Positions 32,422 to 45,129 of a DNA stretch of 64,000 nt are shown piece after piece. Below the pieces are notes generated by a model, which was given only the letters and a program-made list of their open reading frames with translations, ran no database searches and was not told where the DNA came from. The stretch is from positions 13,701,541 through 13,765,540 of the forward strand of contig NC_133537.1 of the NCBI RefSeq assembly GCF_048544455.1, given 5' to 3'. Numbering within the stretch: the first letter of the stretch is position 1; every line of letters starts with the position of its first letter. A program made the translations under genes and the position numbers. Origin of the DNA: Silene latifolia (lineage: Eukaryota > Streptophyta > Magnoliopsida > Caryophyllales > Caryophyllaceae).

Positions 32422-34757
32422 TGTAGACACCTCGTTTCTGCACCCCTCGCAAACCACCCGGTGATGATTGGGCCGCATGTTTGATTCGCGGAACGATTAG
32501 TGACAGTTCGTAAGTTTATCGTCAAGTGATTGCTCAAACATTTATGTCAACCTCTTAGTTGTCATCTACGTGCCGATACGGTCGTTTTGGCAGTAATTAG
32601 AGTACATTCGGAGTCCGGATCAAAAACCGTCTCCATTTCCTGATGGCTGTTAAATCCCGAGTCAGAATGTTCTGGAATGTTCCGGATATTTCTATTTCAT
32701 ATTCGTCAAATTTTATCTTTTGGCAAACAATATCCCGTAATATTCAAAAGATAATCGAATTAAATCCGTCCTACCATAACTTAAACACGGAAATCTTTCT
32801 TAAGCAGGAGGAAACCTCCGGGAACAGACGCAGCACAGTCTTGCGCCTCTTCCAAGAGACGCGTGGGCTGCTGCGCCTCTTCCCAGGCCCTTCTTTGCAT
32901 GATTTACGTATCTTTTTTATATCTTTCCGAGATTCACTTCCAAAGAGTCTCCGAAACCCTATTCCTTCACGTGATTAGTATAAATAGGAGCTTTCGTTCC
33001 TCATATTTCTCACGCGAGTGTCCGCCCTTCTCTTCTCCCTTTGCATTCTAGACTTTGTTCTTACTAATTGGCGCCTACGTGCTTGGACTTCCGACCACGT
33101 AAGCTCGGATCTTTCCGGGTACCAGCCTCTCCGTTGCATGACCGACCAATTTGACCACTACACTCAATCAATCTAATTAATCAACTTGTTAAATCGTTTT
33201 CCTCTTACGAGGGCACTCTTTCCTTGCATTCGCGTCGAGCATCACTAATCGATCTTCTTAGTTCTTCTCGTTCCGTCAACATGTAAGTCTGAGGGTGTAA
33301 TCTCTCCTTTTATGTATTGCACTTTTATTTATTGTATTTTGATTATTGTATAACAATTGTAAGGTTTATGTCGAAAGTACCTCATTAAAACCGATTTCTA
33401 AAACCATCTTTAAAACCTTTTTTGCGGATTTCCAGTAGACAGACGTCGAGAAAAGACGCAAAGAATCGCTGCGCCTCTTCGAAGGAGCGCAAAGACACCT
33501 GCTTTGTGCCTCTTCGTGAGGCTGCCGCAGTTCCTGCTTCTTTTCTTCTTCCTCCGTCCTCTGTAATTCGTACCAAAATTGTTTCTTTTGTTTTGTTCTT
33601 TAATTCTTCATCACGGAAATTTATAACTCATATGTATATAATTCATCATTCATTAGCATGTTTTAATCGTCAAGTCCGACTTAAATCCCTTATAATTCAT
33701 ATCCGAGGGTTTTCGTCATTAAATTCAAGTTCCGGATTTTAGAGATTCAATTCGTTCATATTGAGTTTCTGGGATTCGTTGTTGATATATTTTCACCTGT
33801 TTAGTTCATTAATCCGTCATCGTTCATCATGTTTGTTTAATAATTCGTCAGTTAGTTTAATTATTCATTCATTAACATCGACCCTTCACATAATTAATCC
33901 GTTTATTTCCGTCTCATCCATGTTTTACTGTTTTATGACCTCAATCATATGTAAATAATTCATTAATAACTTTCATCCGAGTCTAAAATCGTAATCAATC
34001 CATTAATTTACCAATTAACCTTAACGATTTGCAGTTCCGGCTTCACAGCCAGAACTCACCCTTGGAACAGACGCGACAAGAATCTGCGCCTCTTCCAAAG
34101 GCGCGATTCTGCTGCGCTGTTCGGTGGTCGCCTCGAACCCCTTTTCTGCCTTGACCTAGTTTAATTAGCTACGTATCAACTAACTAATAATCGTATTATC
34201 ACCTTCTGTTCTGTTCGTAATTTATTCTTTTGTTCCTTTTTATCAGATCATTCGTTTTAGCGGTATTTTCGACATAAATCGCCTATTCCATTGTAATTAT
34301 TGTAATTTTCTTTATTGTAATTATATTTATTATTGTATTTTGTATCATTTGTATGTTTCTCACATGTTAGGATTAATCTATGGATGTTGCATTGCATGCA
34401 TACAATCGACGATATATCAAGTACAAGTAAACTTCCCTAATCATTAGTAGAGGCCGATATCGAGGCGGGCGGGATTAGGTGTTCGATCAAAAGAGCTTCC
34501 TAATACGTACCCTCACCCCTTACTCCAGATCTCCGTGAGCACCCGTGTTCATTGGCATCCACGAGAGTCATTCTAGACATAGAATGCTAAGGGTAACGAT
34601 TGCTTAGTGTTCATGTCACTACTTTGTGTCTTGACATGACACGAGGTATTCGAACGGTTCCAATTTCCCATAAAAATTGGTGGCGACTCCATACAAAATG
34701 CAAACGCTTGTTTTCGAGCCCCTTCACCAAGCGCCCCGTGGGCGGCCCATTGTCCAC
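32422..34757 (+). repeat. 5' LTR of Gypsy-2
   Basis: It starts TGTAGACACCTCG and ends ..TTGTCCAC before the primer-binding site. TATAAATA at 32979-32986 is the likely promoter. It contains three copies of a GC-rich hairpin cassette (near 32821, 33440 and 34070) built on GCGCCTCTTCC. About 2336 bases. Confidence 0.93.
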
Positions 34758-34760
34758 GGT

Positions 34761-34780
34761 TTGGCGACTCACTGGGATTA
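34761..34780 (+). other. Primer-binding site of Gypsy-2
   Basis: TTGGCGACTCACTGGGATTA follows the LTR within a few bases. TGGCGACTC is a recurrent primer-binding core in plant Gypsy elements. It differs from the site of Gypsy-1 (TGGCGCC), so the two elements use different tRNA primers. The rest up to 35547 is an untranslated leader. Confidence 0.65.
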
Positions 34781-35547
34781 TACACTTACGTGTAGCTAGG
34801 GTGAAACTTGAACAAGGTTAGGGAATAAGTTTGTACAAGACAATTGTCGGTTTTCATAACTCGGTCTTCCTAGACCGTTTAATTCGACCTTCCTAGGCCC
34901 AACCCAACCCATTCGACCAATCGTCCCGTCTAAACGGTCCTAATTCTTATTTGGGCCTAAGGATGGATAGCGATTGACGTCATCCATACCATGGTGCTTA
35001 CTCTTGTTTGTATCAAGGGCCTTCACTACTTGAGGAAATGGACTAGGAATCGGCCTTACTCTTGTTTGGCACGAGCCTCTCCACGGACTTCGGGTTTGAT
35101 GGTTCGGTATGGCAACCCACCCTTTAAACCAAAACCCTTCTAAAAGCACTCAAAGATCCGTTATAATGCTTGTATAAATATGTAAACCTTACGTGATCAC
35201 CATTTCTAAACAAAACCATGACGAATTTTCAAAAATCAAAACCCGTTTTCAATCAAGAATTTCGAAATAGGGCCTTTAATTAGTACAAATCCGGTCAAAG
35301 CTCTGTAGTTTGTCGTGTCAAAATTCGGGCCACAGGCCCATTTCAAACCTCACTTCGAGTCCACTCCTACAACTACACTACAGTTGACTAGGACACACAT
35401 TTTTCGAGACCTTGTCTTTCTCCAAAACTCACTCAACACAAGTGGCACACACCCACTTCACGAGTCAAATTTTTCCTCTTTTAGCAAGTGTGATAAAAAG
35501 GTCGATCGTGTTTTGATTCGTCGCCGATCTCTTATCCAGTTTTCAAG

Positions 35548-37424
35548 ATGCCTGGGTCAAGTGATGATACGAACCTCCAGCAAATTCAAGAAAGTAATGA
35601 TCGAATCCTAGCCGCGCTAGCCCAAATGCAAGTCACCCAAAACCAAACCTATGACCGCCTCGAGCTCATCGAAGGCCGTATCTTTGACGTAGAGGGAAGG
35701 TTGCCTCCCATTAAAGGTGAAGTACTACAATTTTCCGATGACGAGTCTAAGGATGAAAGTCCTCTCATGGGGATGACCGCGGTGAGAAAAGACTCCAATA
35801 CCTAGAGGAGCAATTGATGTACCTTAAGGGGGATGACATTTACAGGAGAACAATCGTAAGTATGAAGCCGTCAATTCCAAATTGCCCACTAACTTTAGCA
35901 TGACGGATATCCCTAAGTTTAAAGGACACGAGAACCCTTTGAACCACATCCGTGCCTTCAAGGATTACATGTCTATCAAAGGCATCAAACCCGAGATGTT
36001 CTTAAGGATCTTTCCTTCATCTCTCGACACCATCCCAAAGCAATGGTTCTACACTTTAGATCACAAAAAGGTCGCTACTTGGGAGGACGCCGCGATCGAA
36101 TTCTCAAAACAATACGCGGATAATGCCGAAATCCAAGTCAATATGCGTACTCTAGAGGTTTTTACCCAGAATGACAAAGAAGGATTCACCGACTTTCTAA
36201 GTAGGTGGAGGAAGACTAGTACTCAACTAGTAGAACGCCCGGATGAGGCCACTCTGGTGGAAAAATTCGTGGACAATCTCAAACCCATATATGCCAACCA
36301 TTTGAGATATCAAAACATCAAGACTTTCAAGGACTTAACCGTATTAGGGACACGAATTGAAGATGACATCCGCAAAGGACTCTTGTCCAAAACGGTAGGT
36401 CGGGGATACCAAGGGTCCACAAGTCGTTCATACGGCTCTACTAGCAAGACCGACGAAGTCAACCTTCTCGAGCCATCCAAGAAAACTAGCCCACCAAGGA
36501 AGTTCACAAACCTTGGGGATACATACTCAATGCTCGAAAAGACTAGTGAAGCAAGGCAAACTCCAACCCATTGGACCTACTCCCGAACCCGAAAGGAAGT
36601 CCAAATTCTGGGACGAAAACTCCTACTGTGAATACCATAGGGGCAAGGGGCACGACACCGAAAAATGCTACAAGTTGAAACACGTGCTTCAGGATATGAT
36701 TGAAGACGGTCGACTTCCAATTCCACCAGGAGGTAAGCCCAATAACACTCAGAATCCTCTTGGAGTTCTAGTGATTACAAGTGATGAATCTACCTTAGAT
36801 TGCTCACATCTCATTTCTCCCACCGAGGATGAAATCCATGCAATTGAGAAAGAAAGACTCTACTCTACCATCTCCCCTACCATTTCCGACTTCATCGCCT
36901 GGGCAAGGAGTGTAGATAGACAAGTGTGGGAACTAGAAAACAGGGTAACAATCTTGCGCAATCCCAATGCAACACCTAAAGAGCGCGTACCATTGACCTT
37001 CTCTCAAAATGCCACTATGCAAGAAGTAGTCGCCGTGGTCGATAAACTAGTCGATCAAATCATACAACTAGAGAGTGACATCATGAGGATGAGGGAACTA
37101 GCCGCAATCAATGGGGTTTGGGCCGATGACGATGAAGATGAATATCTCATTGAAAACTCCTTAGTCAAGGAAATAGTCCAAAATGGCGAAGACCAAGATG
37201 TAGATCACCTAACTCGCTCGGGTCGTCCATACCAAAGCACTACTCAAAATGGTCCAACCAATGTCATCACACCAAATGACAACGAAGATGACCCCACTGA
37301 TCATTTGCTCAAGCAATTACAAAGAACCAAGGCTGATCTTTCGGTCCTGGCAACCTGTGGCAAGCTCATTTCCACACCGCCAAGCTTTACCGCAAGCTTT
37401 GGCCAAATTGAATGTGGCACATAA
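35548..37424 (+). pseudogene. Gypsy-2 gag
   Basis: ATG at 35548 (MPGSSDDTNLQQIQESND) opens a short coiled-coil region. A frameshift near 35800 leads to the capsid-like domain at 35882-36631 (FKGHENPLNHIRAFKDYM and WFYTLDHKKVATWEDAAIEF). A second shift near 36560 gives 36513-37424, with the knuckle C-x2-H-x4-H-x4-C (CEYHRGKGHDTEKC) and an acidic tail (DDDEDEYLIENS). It would package element RNA. Confidence 0.88.
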
Positions 37425-38442
37425 CTCTACTCCCGAAGATGTAGTCAACTTGGTCTTCCAAGAATCACCGAAGCTAAGTAATCCTATTACTTTTTGAGGA
37501 CGAAGACTTGCCACCTTTTGGCGCAGTCACAACCTTGCTCTATACATCACCGTCATCTGTCTAAAGAAGAATGTGCCAATGACCTTGGTAGATGATGGCT
37601 CCGCGGTCAACGTCATACCCCTCAAAACGGCATACAAACTAGGCATGAAAGAGTCGGACTGGACTCCTACAAATCAAGGTGTACGTGCATATGACGGTAC
37701 ACGACGAAAAGTGGTAGGACTTGCTAACCTAACCATAGCAACGGGACCAATCGAACGAAAGGTTAACTTCCAAATAGTGGACATCGAAGCTTCATTCAAC
37801 ATACTTCTGGGAAGGCCTTGGATTCATGCTTCTAAAGCAGTAACATCCACCCTTCATCAAAAGATCAAGATCCCACTAAATGGCAAAGTTGTGACAATCA
37901 CTTCGTCACCCATTAAGGCCATAATCGAGAAGCAATCAAATAATCAAGTCCTTGCAGATCCCATATACGAACTTGGGGGCTTCCAAAGTGTAAATGTCAT
38001 AGAAAGTGAGTTGGCGCCCTTATACTATAATCCCTACTCTAACTTGGTGGTCAACCACATACTCAAAAACCAGGGATACTTCCCTGGAATGCCTTTGAAC
38101 CCAGTTCGGAAGAACACCTTCGCGCCATACAAGAAAGGATCAAGAATACCACTTGGACTAGGGTACAAACCCACAACAGAAGAAGTTCTCGAAATGCTCG
38201 CCCAAGTCCAAAATCGCAAGTATGTAGGAATCCAAATGAGACCATATCTCCCTACCTTGAATGGATACTTCGTTCAAGAAGGAAGTTCGGAACTCTTTCA
38301 TGGATTTCCCGAACCTTGGCATTACCTCGAGAAGAAGTTAGCCGGAATCGAGATCTTTCACGATTGCTACTTCATCCCTCCAGAAACGGTTCCTACCGTC
38401 AAAACCCGTCAAGCACCTTGCTTAGACGAGCAAGGCTGTTAG
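37425..38442 (+). pseudogene. Gypsy-2 aspartic protease and linker
   Basis: The frame 37573-38442 starts at MTLVDDGSAVNVIPLKTAY. The catalytic motif reads Asp-Asp-Gly-Ser rather than the usual Asp-Thr/Ser-Gly, a variant seen in Tat elements. Then come FQIVDIEASFNILLGRPWIH and a Tat-type linker (GMPLNPVRKNTFAPYKKGSR). The stop at 38440-38442 breaks gag-pol before the RT. The stretch 38443-39023 is a decayed linker without a continuous frame. Confidence 0.82.
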
Positions 38443-39023
38443 CCTCTGTTTAGAGAGGACCGATTTGTTAGGGCGCGCGAGGATGAGATCATTACTACGA
38501 TACTTCAAGACGATCGCTTCAACCCCACCGCCTTGATCACGGAAATCGACACAAAACAGCAGAAAGGGTGGAGAAAATCAATCAAATGGACCAACAAACA
38601 AGGAAGACTCTTCAAGCTCACCCTTTGGAGAAGGAGAGATGTTCAAAGAAGAACCGAAGACGACGAGTTCGAATCGAGTCGGAGTCGGAGTCGAGTCAAA
38701 GTCTAGAGAAGTCATTAGAGAGTCTACTCTGTCGTCATCCCCACTCCCCTCGTTTCTCCTAGCTTATTTTCAAGTAGTCACGGTAGTTCGGGAAATGCCC
38801 CATTCATCGTCCCTTTTCCGCCACTATCCATCGATCGGTTGGCTCATTTGTTTCAACTTTACTCAAATCTTAATATGAATAAATCGAGTTCCGCTTACTC
38901 TTTGCGTTATTTTGAGTGCAATTCTTTTTATGATGATACCGAAGATGACCAAAACCCGGACTTGACGAAATACCTCCTACGTAGCCAAAGAAATACTACG
39001 GGAAGGGGAAGGGGGACCTGTAA

Positions 39024-39900
39024 TTGAGGACACCGAACCCATCAACGTGGGGAACCGAACTAGAACGCAAAGAACTTAGGATAGGGACTACCTTGAGCTC
39101 TACCGAACGGGCCGACTTCATAGACCTCCTAAATGAATTCAAAGACGTTTTCGCTTGGTCCTACAAAGACATGCCAGGGATCGACGGGGATATCGCCGAA
39201 CATAGGATTCCGATTAAGCCAGGTTTCAAACCCGTGAAACGAAGCTTGACGAATGAGAGAGTGGGCTCTAAAGATTAAGGAAGAAGTTGACAAGCAATTC
39301 AAAGCCGGGTTCATCAAAGTTTCCGAGTATTCTGATTTGGGTAGCTAACATAGTACCCGTACCCAAAAAGGATGGGAGAATCCGAGTTTGTGTTGACTTT
39401 AGGGATTTGAACAAAGCAAGCCCAAAGGACGACTTCCCTCTACCTCACATTGACATATTGGTAGACAATCTTTGCAGACCACGCATTACTATCCTTCATG
39501 GATGGATATGCGGGTTACAACCAAATCAAAATGGCCATGGAAGACATGCATAAGACCGCGTTCGTCACCCAATGGGGAACCTATTGCTATACAGTAATGC
39601 CGTTCGGATTGATCAACGCCGGAGCTACATACCAACGCACCGCGACTACACTCCTACACGACATGATGCATAAAGAAGTCGAGGTATATGTGGATGACAT
39701 GATCGTCAAATCCAAGGAAAGAGAGGGACATATTGCGAACCTTCGCAAGTTCTTCGCAAGACTACGGAAGTACAACATGAGACTCAACCCTCAAAAATGC
39801 ACATTTGGGGTAACATCTGGCAAACTCCTAGGATACGTCGTTAGCCAATGAGGCATAGAAATAGATCCGTCCAAAATCAAAGCTCAGATCGAAATGCCAC
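39024..39900 (+). pseudogene. Gypsy-2 reverse transcriptase
   Basis: Three frames carry the domain: 39024-39278 (FKDVFAWSYKDMPGID, IPIKPGFKPVKR), 39287-39553 (VPKKDGRIRVCVDFRDLNKA) and 39498-39851 (MPFGLINAGATYQRTATTL, then the catalytic VYVDDMIVKSKER). All RT blocks are recognisable, and the YVDD is intact. A TGA at 39849-39851 and other small breaks stop translation. Confidence 0.9.
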
Positions 39901-41065
39901 AACCTCAAACAGAAAAAGAAGTCAGAGGATTCCTGGGAAAAGTGCAATACATAAGTCGATTCATATCGAAACTTACGATGATTTGCGAGCCTATCTTCAA
40001 GAAGCTCAAGAAAACAGACCACACCATGTGGGACGACGATCGCCAAAAGGCGTTCGACGAGAATCAAGGAGATATTAGCTAAACCACCAAAGTGCTCATG
40101 CCACCACAACGAGATCAACCTCTTGGTTTATATCTCACAAGAATCGAAAGCGCCATGGGTGCTATGCTAGCTCAAACCGTAGGAAGTGAAGAAAGAGCTA
40201 TTTACTATCTAAGTAAGAAGTTCTTGGAATACGAGTGCAAATACTCACAACTCGAAAAGACATGCCTCGCTCTTGTGTGGGCAACAAAGAAGCTACGTCA
40301 CTACATGCTTAGCTACTCTGTCAAGATATTCTCCAAAATGGATCCAGTCAAATACCTCTTCGAGAAACCCGTTCTCAACGGACGTCTGGCAAGATGGACC
40401 ATGATGCTCTCATAATTTGACCTCAAATATGTGCCATTGAAAGTTATAAAGGGTCGCGCCGTCGCCGAATTCTTCGCAGAAAATCCCATCAACGACGCAC
40501 AAACCATAGATACTTGGTCATTTCCCGACGAGGATATACTTCAAACTGATGTAGACTCTTGGGATCTATACTTTGATGGAGCATCAAACCTAAGAGGATT
40601 TGGGATAGGAGTGTTGCTCATTTCTCCTGAAGGTGAGCATACACCAATTGCTGTCAAACTCGACTTTGAGGTGACAAACAACGCCCATGAGAATATGAGG
40701 CTTGTCTAATTGGACTACAAGCGGCAGTAAGCTTAGGCATCAAAAACCTCCGAGTGCACGGGGATTCGTCACTGATCATCAACCAAGTTACGGGATCCTG
40801 GAAAACCCGAAGTGAAAGTCTAGCACCCTATCAGGCTAGAATAGACCAAGTCGCTCAATTCTTTGATCACGTAACCTACTTACACCTACCTCGAGAAGAA
40901 AATCAATTTGCAGACGCTCTTGCGAAACTTGCATCTTTGATAAACATGCCAGATTACATGATGGAAATGCCTTTGTGTATCGAACGACGGTCGGAGCCGG
41001 CTTACGTCCATCAAATTACCAATGAAGAAGAAATCGCGCAGAGCCCCGGTTCCAAGCAATCCTGA
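39901..41065 (+). pseudogene. Gypsy-2 tandem RNase H domains
   Basis: The connection to the RT is at 39894-40082 (EVRGFLGKVQYISRFISK). The first RNase H is at 40092-40415 (AIYYLSKKFLEYECKYSQLE). The second is at 40431-40709 with Asp in WDLYFDGASNLRGFGIGV, and continues after a frameshift at 40754-41065 (VHGDSSLIINQVTGSWKT, LPREENQFADALAKLAS). Two RNase H modules in a row mark the Tat lineage. Confidence 0.88.
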
Positions 41066-42292
41066 ATTTCAAGCTCAATGGTACCTATCCGCCGGATATG
41101 GACAAAAGGGGGCAACGCGCTATACGCCTACTAGCTTCCCAATACATCCTGATTCAAGGAGAATTGTACAAAAGAACACCTCTTGGTGTAGTCCTACGTT
41201 GCCTTGATCATTCACGGGCACGAAAAGTAATGGAAGAGGTCCACGACGGAGAATGCGGTCCTCACATGAGCGGGCCTATGATGGCAAAGAAAATCACACG
41301 TCTAGGGTACTATTGGACCACAATGGAATCCGATTGCATCAAATATGTGAGGCATTGCCACAACTGTCAAATCTTCGGGAACGTACAACATGTCCCTCCT
41401 TCGTTGCTCTATACGATGACATCTCCTTGGCCATTCTCCGCATGGGGAATCGACATAATCGGGAAAATAACCCCACGGAACAGGAGGTCACTGTTTCATC
41501 CTAGTAGCGATTGACTACTTCACCAAGTGGGTAGAAGCGGCTTCCTACACCGCTCTTACTGACTAAAAATGTGGCAAAGTTCATACAAAACAACATCATC
41601 TGTCGATATGGTTGCCCGCATGAGATCATCAGCGATAATGGGTCACACTTCCAAGCCGAAACCGAACAATTGCTAGCCAAATACAAGATCAAGCATCACC
41701 ACTCCTCGCCCTATAGACCACAGACTAACGGCGCGGTAGAGGTCGCTAACAAGAATGTCGTCACAATTCTCAAGAAAATGACCGACAATTACGAGAGATT
41801 GGCCAAGAAAAATACCCTTCGCTTTGTGGGGGTATCGTACATCGATTAGACGCCCACGGGGCTACTCCTTTCTATTTGACCTACGGCATGGAAGCCGTAC
41901 AACCCGTTGAGCTAGAAATACCATCTCTGCGCATTCTCGCTAGAAAGTCAAATCCGGAAGCCGATTGGAAGAAAGATAGATACGAAGAACTCATCCTCCT
42001 GGATGAGCATAGGCTACGTGCCTTACATAATGTCCAAACATATCAAGCACGTATCAAACGAGCTTTCAACAAAAGAGTTAGGCCAAGAAACATCAAAGAA
42101 GGAGATTTAGTTCTCAAATCGGTTAGAGCTCTTTTACCTGTCGACCCAAGGGGAAAATTCAAACCTAAGCGGGTAGGACCATATCTAGTCAAATCAATAC
42201 TCCCAGGGGGTGCGGTTAGAATCACAGACCTAGATGGGAATGAGTTCTCAAACCCCACAAATCTCGACCAACTGAAACGATACTATGCCTAG
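41066..42292 (+). pseudogene. Gypsy-2 integrase
   Basis: The zinc-binding domain His/Cys pairs are at about 41240-41375 (VHDGECGPHMSG, CIKYVRHCHNCQ). The core has Asp in WGIDIIGKITP, the second Asp in IISDNGSHFQAE and Glu in RPQTNGAVEVANKNV. The C-terminal domain 41876-42292 (IKEGDLVLKSVR, FKPKRVGPYLVKSILPGGAVR) is intact and ends with TAG at 42290-42292. Frame breaks lie near 41500, 41565 and 41815. Confidence 0.92.
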
Positions 42293-42919
42293 GATAGAAC
42301 AGAAACGCGCCTCGAGCAAACCCACGTGTCGCTCTTGTGGCACTAAATAAACGGCCCCTGGCCTATTTGAATGTCACTATGCTCTTGCATCTTGGCAAAC
42401 TTGTCATTCTCATATCATCAAACAAACTAAATTCGCACCTCCAGAGTAAGCAAAAGCTCATGCTTATTTTCTATGTTCATTACAAGCTCTTGCTTCGAAC
42501 AATTATTCTTTTACATTTACTCGAACTACGCGCAAGGGTTTGATTTCGCTTTTTAAGTGAATACGTAGGCAATCCTTCACGGGATTCAACCCACCGTTAT
42601 ATTTAAAATGTAAATAGAAGGACATTTGCATTGCATTTGAAATTCGACAAGGATAATTAAAGAAAATACCAACGGTTTCATAACCATTTAACCTTTTTTA
42701 TTTCATTCATCCATTTTTTAAAAATAGTACGACAAATAATAAAAATAGATAGGCTAGGATTCTAAAAATCCCTCCTTTTCATTACAACAATAATAATAAT
42801 AATCAAATAATAATAATAAATGAGACTTGGGCTATTCCTCCATCTTTCCCTTGCCTTTGTCGTTCTTGTCATATTTCTTGTCACGACCTCGAGCCGGGCG
42901 CTCTTGCACCACTTCAGAC
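42293..42919. other. Non-coding spacer after Gypsy-2 integrase
   Basis: No gene seen. It contains AT-rich simple sequence (ATAATAATAATAATAAT near 42787-42817). It lies between the stops of two converging genes (integrase and the antisense gene), so it probably holds both 3' untranslated regions. Confidence 0.5.
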
Positions 42920-43638
42920 CTAATCACCAACGGTCTTTCTCGAGGCCTGACTCTTCCGTTCTTGCCAACCACCATCTCCGCGACAGGAGTAGTCTTCGAT
43001 TTCTTTGAAGGATGAATGACTGGAAAGCCGGCTTCTTCTTCTCCTTGATCGGATGCTTCTCTTTCTCTTTCTCTCCCTCGCGCACTTTGTAGTCAACGGG
43101 CTCGCGCTTCCTCGATCTCTCGCGCTCTTCCGAAGTTGCGGCCTTTCTCCACCTCGATAGGAATCCGACACCCACAAAGCATTGGCGGAGAAACTCGGGA
43201 ACCACATGTTTCTTTGGGCCCATTTCATAGCCCACTCTCTTCGGCTCTCGGTAGTCGGCGCCATAGCGATCATGCGGGACAAAGTGTCAAGCCTAGGGAT
43301 CATCCGCTTCAACCCGACTTGCCTCATCAACCTCTCAGGAAAGAGGCATACCATAAACTCCAATCCAGGAATGCGCAAGGACCTAGTGGGATCCAAAGAA
43401 GACACTCCAGTGACAGACTTGAGGTGCCACCACGGTACAACCCACCTGATCAAAGGGCCATCATCAGTCTGCAGCTTGTTCTTCCAATAGTCACAGACCC
43501 GAGTGAAATCCACCATGTACACCCTCGTCCTCATCGAAATCATACGGGCATGATAGGAAAGCGCATGAACAGGGGGCTCGAGCAATCGGGAGCTGCGTTC
43601 CATAAGCCAAACCTACCAAAACAGTATTAGACACCTAG

Positions 43639-43697
<59 letters not shown>

Positions 43698-44371
43698 GAA
43701 AAAAAAACAACAACAAAAAAAAAGAAGGTGTCTTTACCTGTAGGATGACGGGACTCCCCAAAAATGGAAGATCGCGGTTGGATTTCCTATTATCCAAGCC
43801 CAAGATAATCTCCCCTAAGCATAGGCAAGCTGGGCTCCTGCGCAGCCCCATTTGCTCAATAAGACCCAATAGACGGGGATCACCTCGCAATTCTTCGTCA
43901 ACATGTCCCTGAAAGACATATACATGAAGCAAACAGAAGCCAAATGCTCTCCTTCTAGCAACATAAGAGACAGTAGGGTCGGCCCTGTTGATGAATCGAT
44001 CTATAAAATCCAACATCCGCACGCCTTTCGCAGTAACAAGACGATCCACCTCGAGTCTGGTAAGTCCAAGCAAATCTCTAAACTTGCTCTTATACCCTTG
44101 AGCAGTAGAAGGGATGGCGGTGTAAATGTTCGTGGTCCCACCCGCCAATAGCGACAATTTCCTCAGGAAAAGGACAAATATCACCTCCGGGAACGCAAAA
44201 ACATGATAATTTGGATCCCAATAATCAAGGCAAGCATCCAAGAACGGTTTTACAACCTTAATGAGTTTCAAACTCAACAAAGACCCAAGGTTATAAGCAC
44301 CCATATCGTGCTTCTCCGTGTTCGAAAAATTCATTGGTCCATTCCTTCAAGCGGACCTCCAAAGTATTCAT
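42920..44371 (-). pseudogene. First antisense gene of Gypsy-2 (DUF7745-like retroelement protein)
   Basis: Read opposite to pol. The likely start ATG is at 44371 (MNTLEVRLKEWTNEF); a frameshift near 44320 leads to the frame 43739-44334 with LGSLLSLKLIKVVKPFLDAC, DYWDPNYHVFAF, GFCLLHVYVFQG and LGEIILGLDNRKS. An intron (43613-43737) joins in phase to VWLMERSSRLLEPPVHALSY, VCDYWKNKLQTDDGP and a very basic C-terminus. I associate this layout with a plant retroelement domain called DUF7745; the name is from memory. No enzyme motif was seen. The mostly open two-exon frame suggests it was recently functional. Confidence 0.65.
43613..43737 (-). other. Intron with a T58 tract in the first antisense gene
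   Basis: On the minus strand the donor is CAG|GTAAAG and the acceptor TTTTGGTAG ends at 43613. Exon 1 ends on a whole codon and exon 2 begins in frame. A closer AG (43635-43636) would shift the frame. The intron holds 58 uninterrupted T (plus-strand A, 43639-43696). Confidence 0.7.
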
Positions 44372-44469
44372 GATGATAATTTTCTCTTGAGAATTTGTTT
44401 TGAGAATTTTATGTGAGGCGACGAAGAAGAGACGGAAGAATTATATAATTTAAAGCTTCGTCGACGCTT

Positions 44470-44479
44470 CTATTTATAC
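44470..44479 (-). promoter_or_regulatory. TATA box of the first antisense gene
   Basis: TATAAATAG on the minus strand lies about 100 bases upstream of the ATG at 44371, a normal plant spacing for a short leader. A copy of the GC-rich hairpin cassette (44519-44585) lies just upstream, the same order as TATA and cassette elements in the LTR neighbourhood. Confidence 0.6.
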
Positions 44480-44518
44480 CAATTGCTGTTTCCAAAAATC
44501 CGTCAGAACTGACCTGCT

Positions 44519-44585
44519 TGGGAACAGGCGCGGCACCTGCTGCGCCTCTTCAAAGGGACGACTCATGTCGCGCCTCTTCCCCAAG
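44519..44585. repeat. GC-rich hairpin cassette, internal copy
   Basis: It contains GGAACAGGCGCGGCACC, TGCTGCGCCTCTTC and a second CGCGCCTCTTCC. The same words recur in the LTRs (near 32821, 33440, 34070 and their 3' LTR partners) and at 48419-48455 and 48515-48535. It can fold through GCGCCTCTT pairing with AAGAGGCGC-like words. Confidence 0.6.
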
Positions 44586-45129
44586 CCTCACTTCGTGATT
44601 TCCGTGTTTGGATCTTTCCTAATCCTATAACGAATAATTTCCTATTCCTACGGGATTTTATTTCGGTAAAAATCAGAAATTTACCATGCTTCAGGTTTCC
44701 TAATTCGCGGGCACGCATTTCGAGGCGACATCGACACTTCCGCCATTTCAGCACACTTTAAATCATTTCTTTTTGACATATTTTTATTTTCATTTTAATA
44801 AAATTCAATATTTATATTTCTCCATTTTCTAACTTATAGATTTCTCTTTTTTCTTTTTTTTAGGGGGTAGCCCTCCCTACCGTCCGGTCATTTCCGACAA
44901 ATTTTTGCATTTTGGTCCTTTTGAGTCTCGTTTTGCACTAATTAAAGGCCTTATGTATATATAAAATGTATGTGTTGCGTGATTTTTTCTATGTAAATTC
45001 CGGCAGCATGACGGCGTAGACCGTTGTCTACCAAACCTGTTCAAGAACTAACCTGCAGGTACAAACAACACAACCCAAGAAAGAAAGGCACTCAGCCGTC
45101 GTATATACAACAAAAAGCAAATGTACGAT

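Noticed and set aside
43136..43630. 164-residue plus-strand frame in Gypsy-2
   Set aside because: Shadow of the minus-strand antisense gene exon 2.
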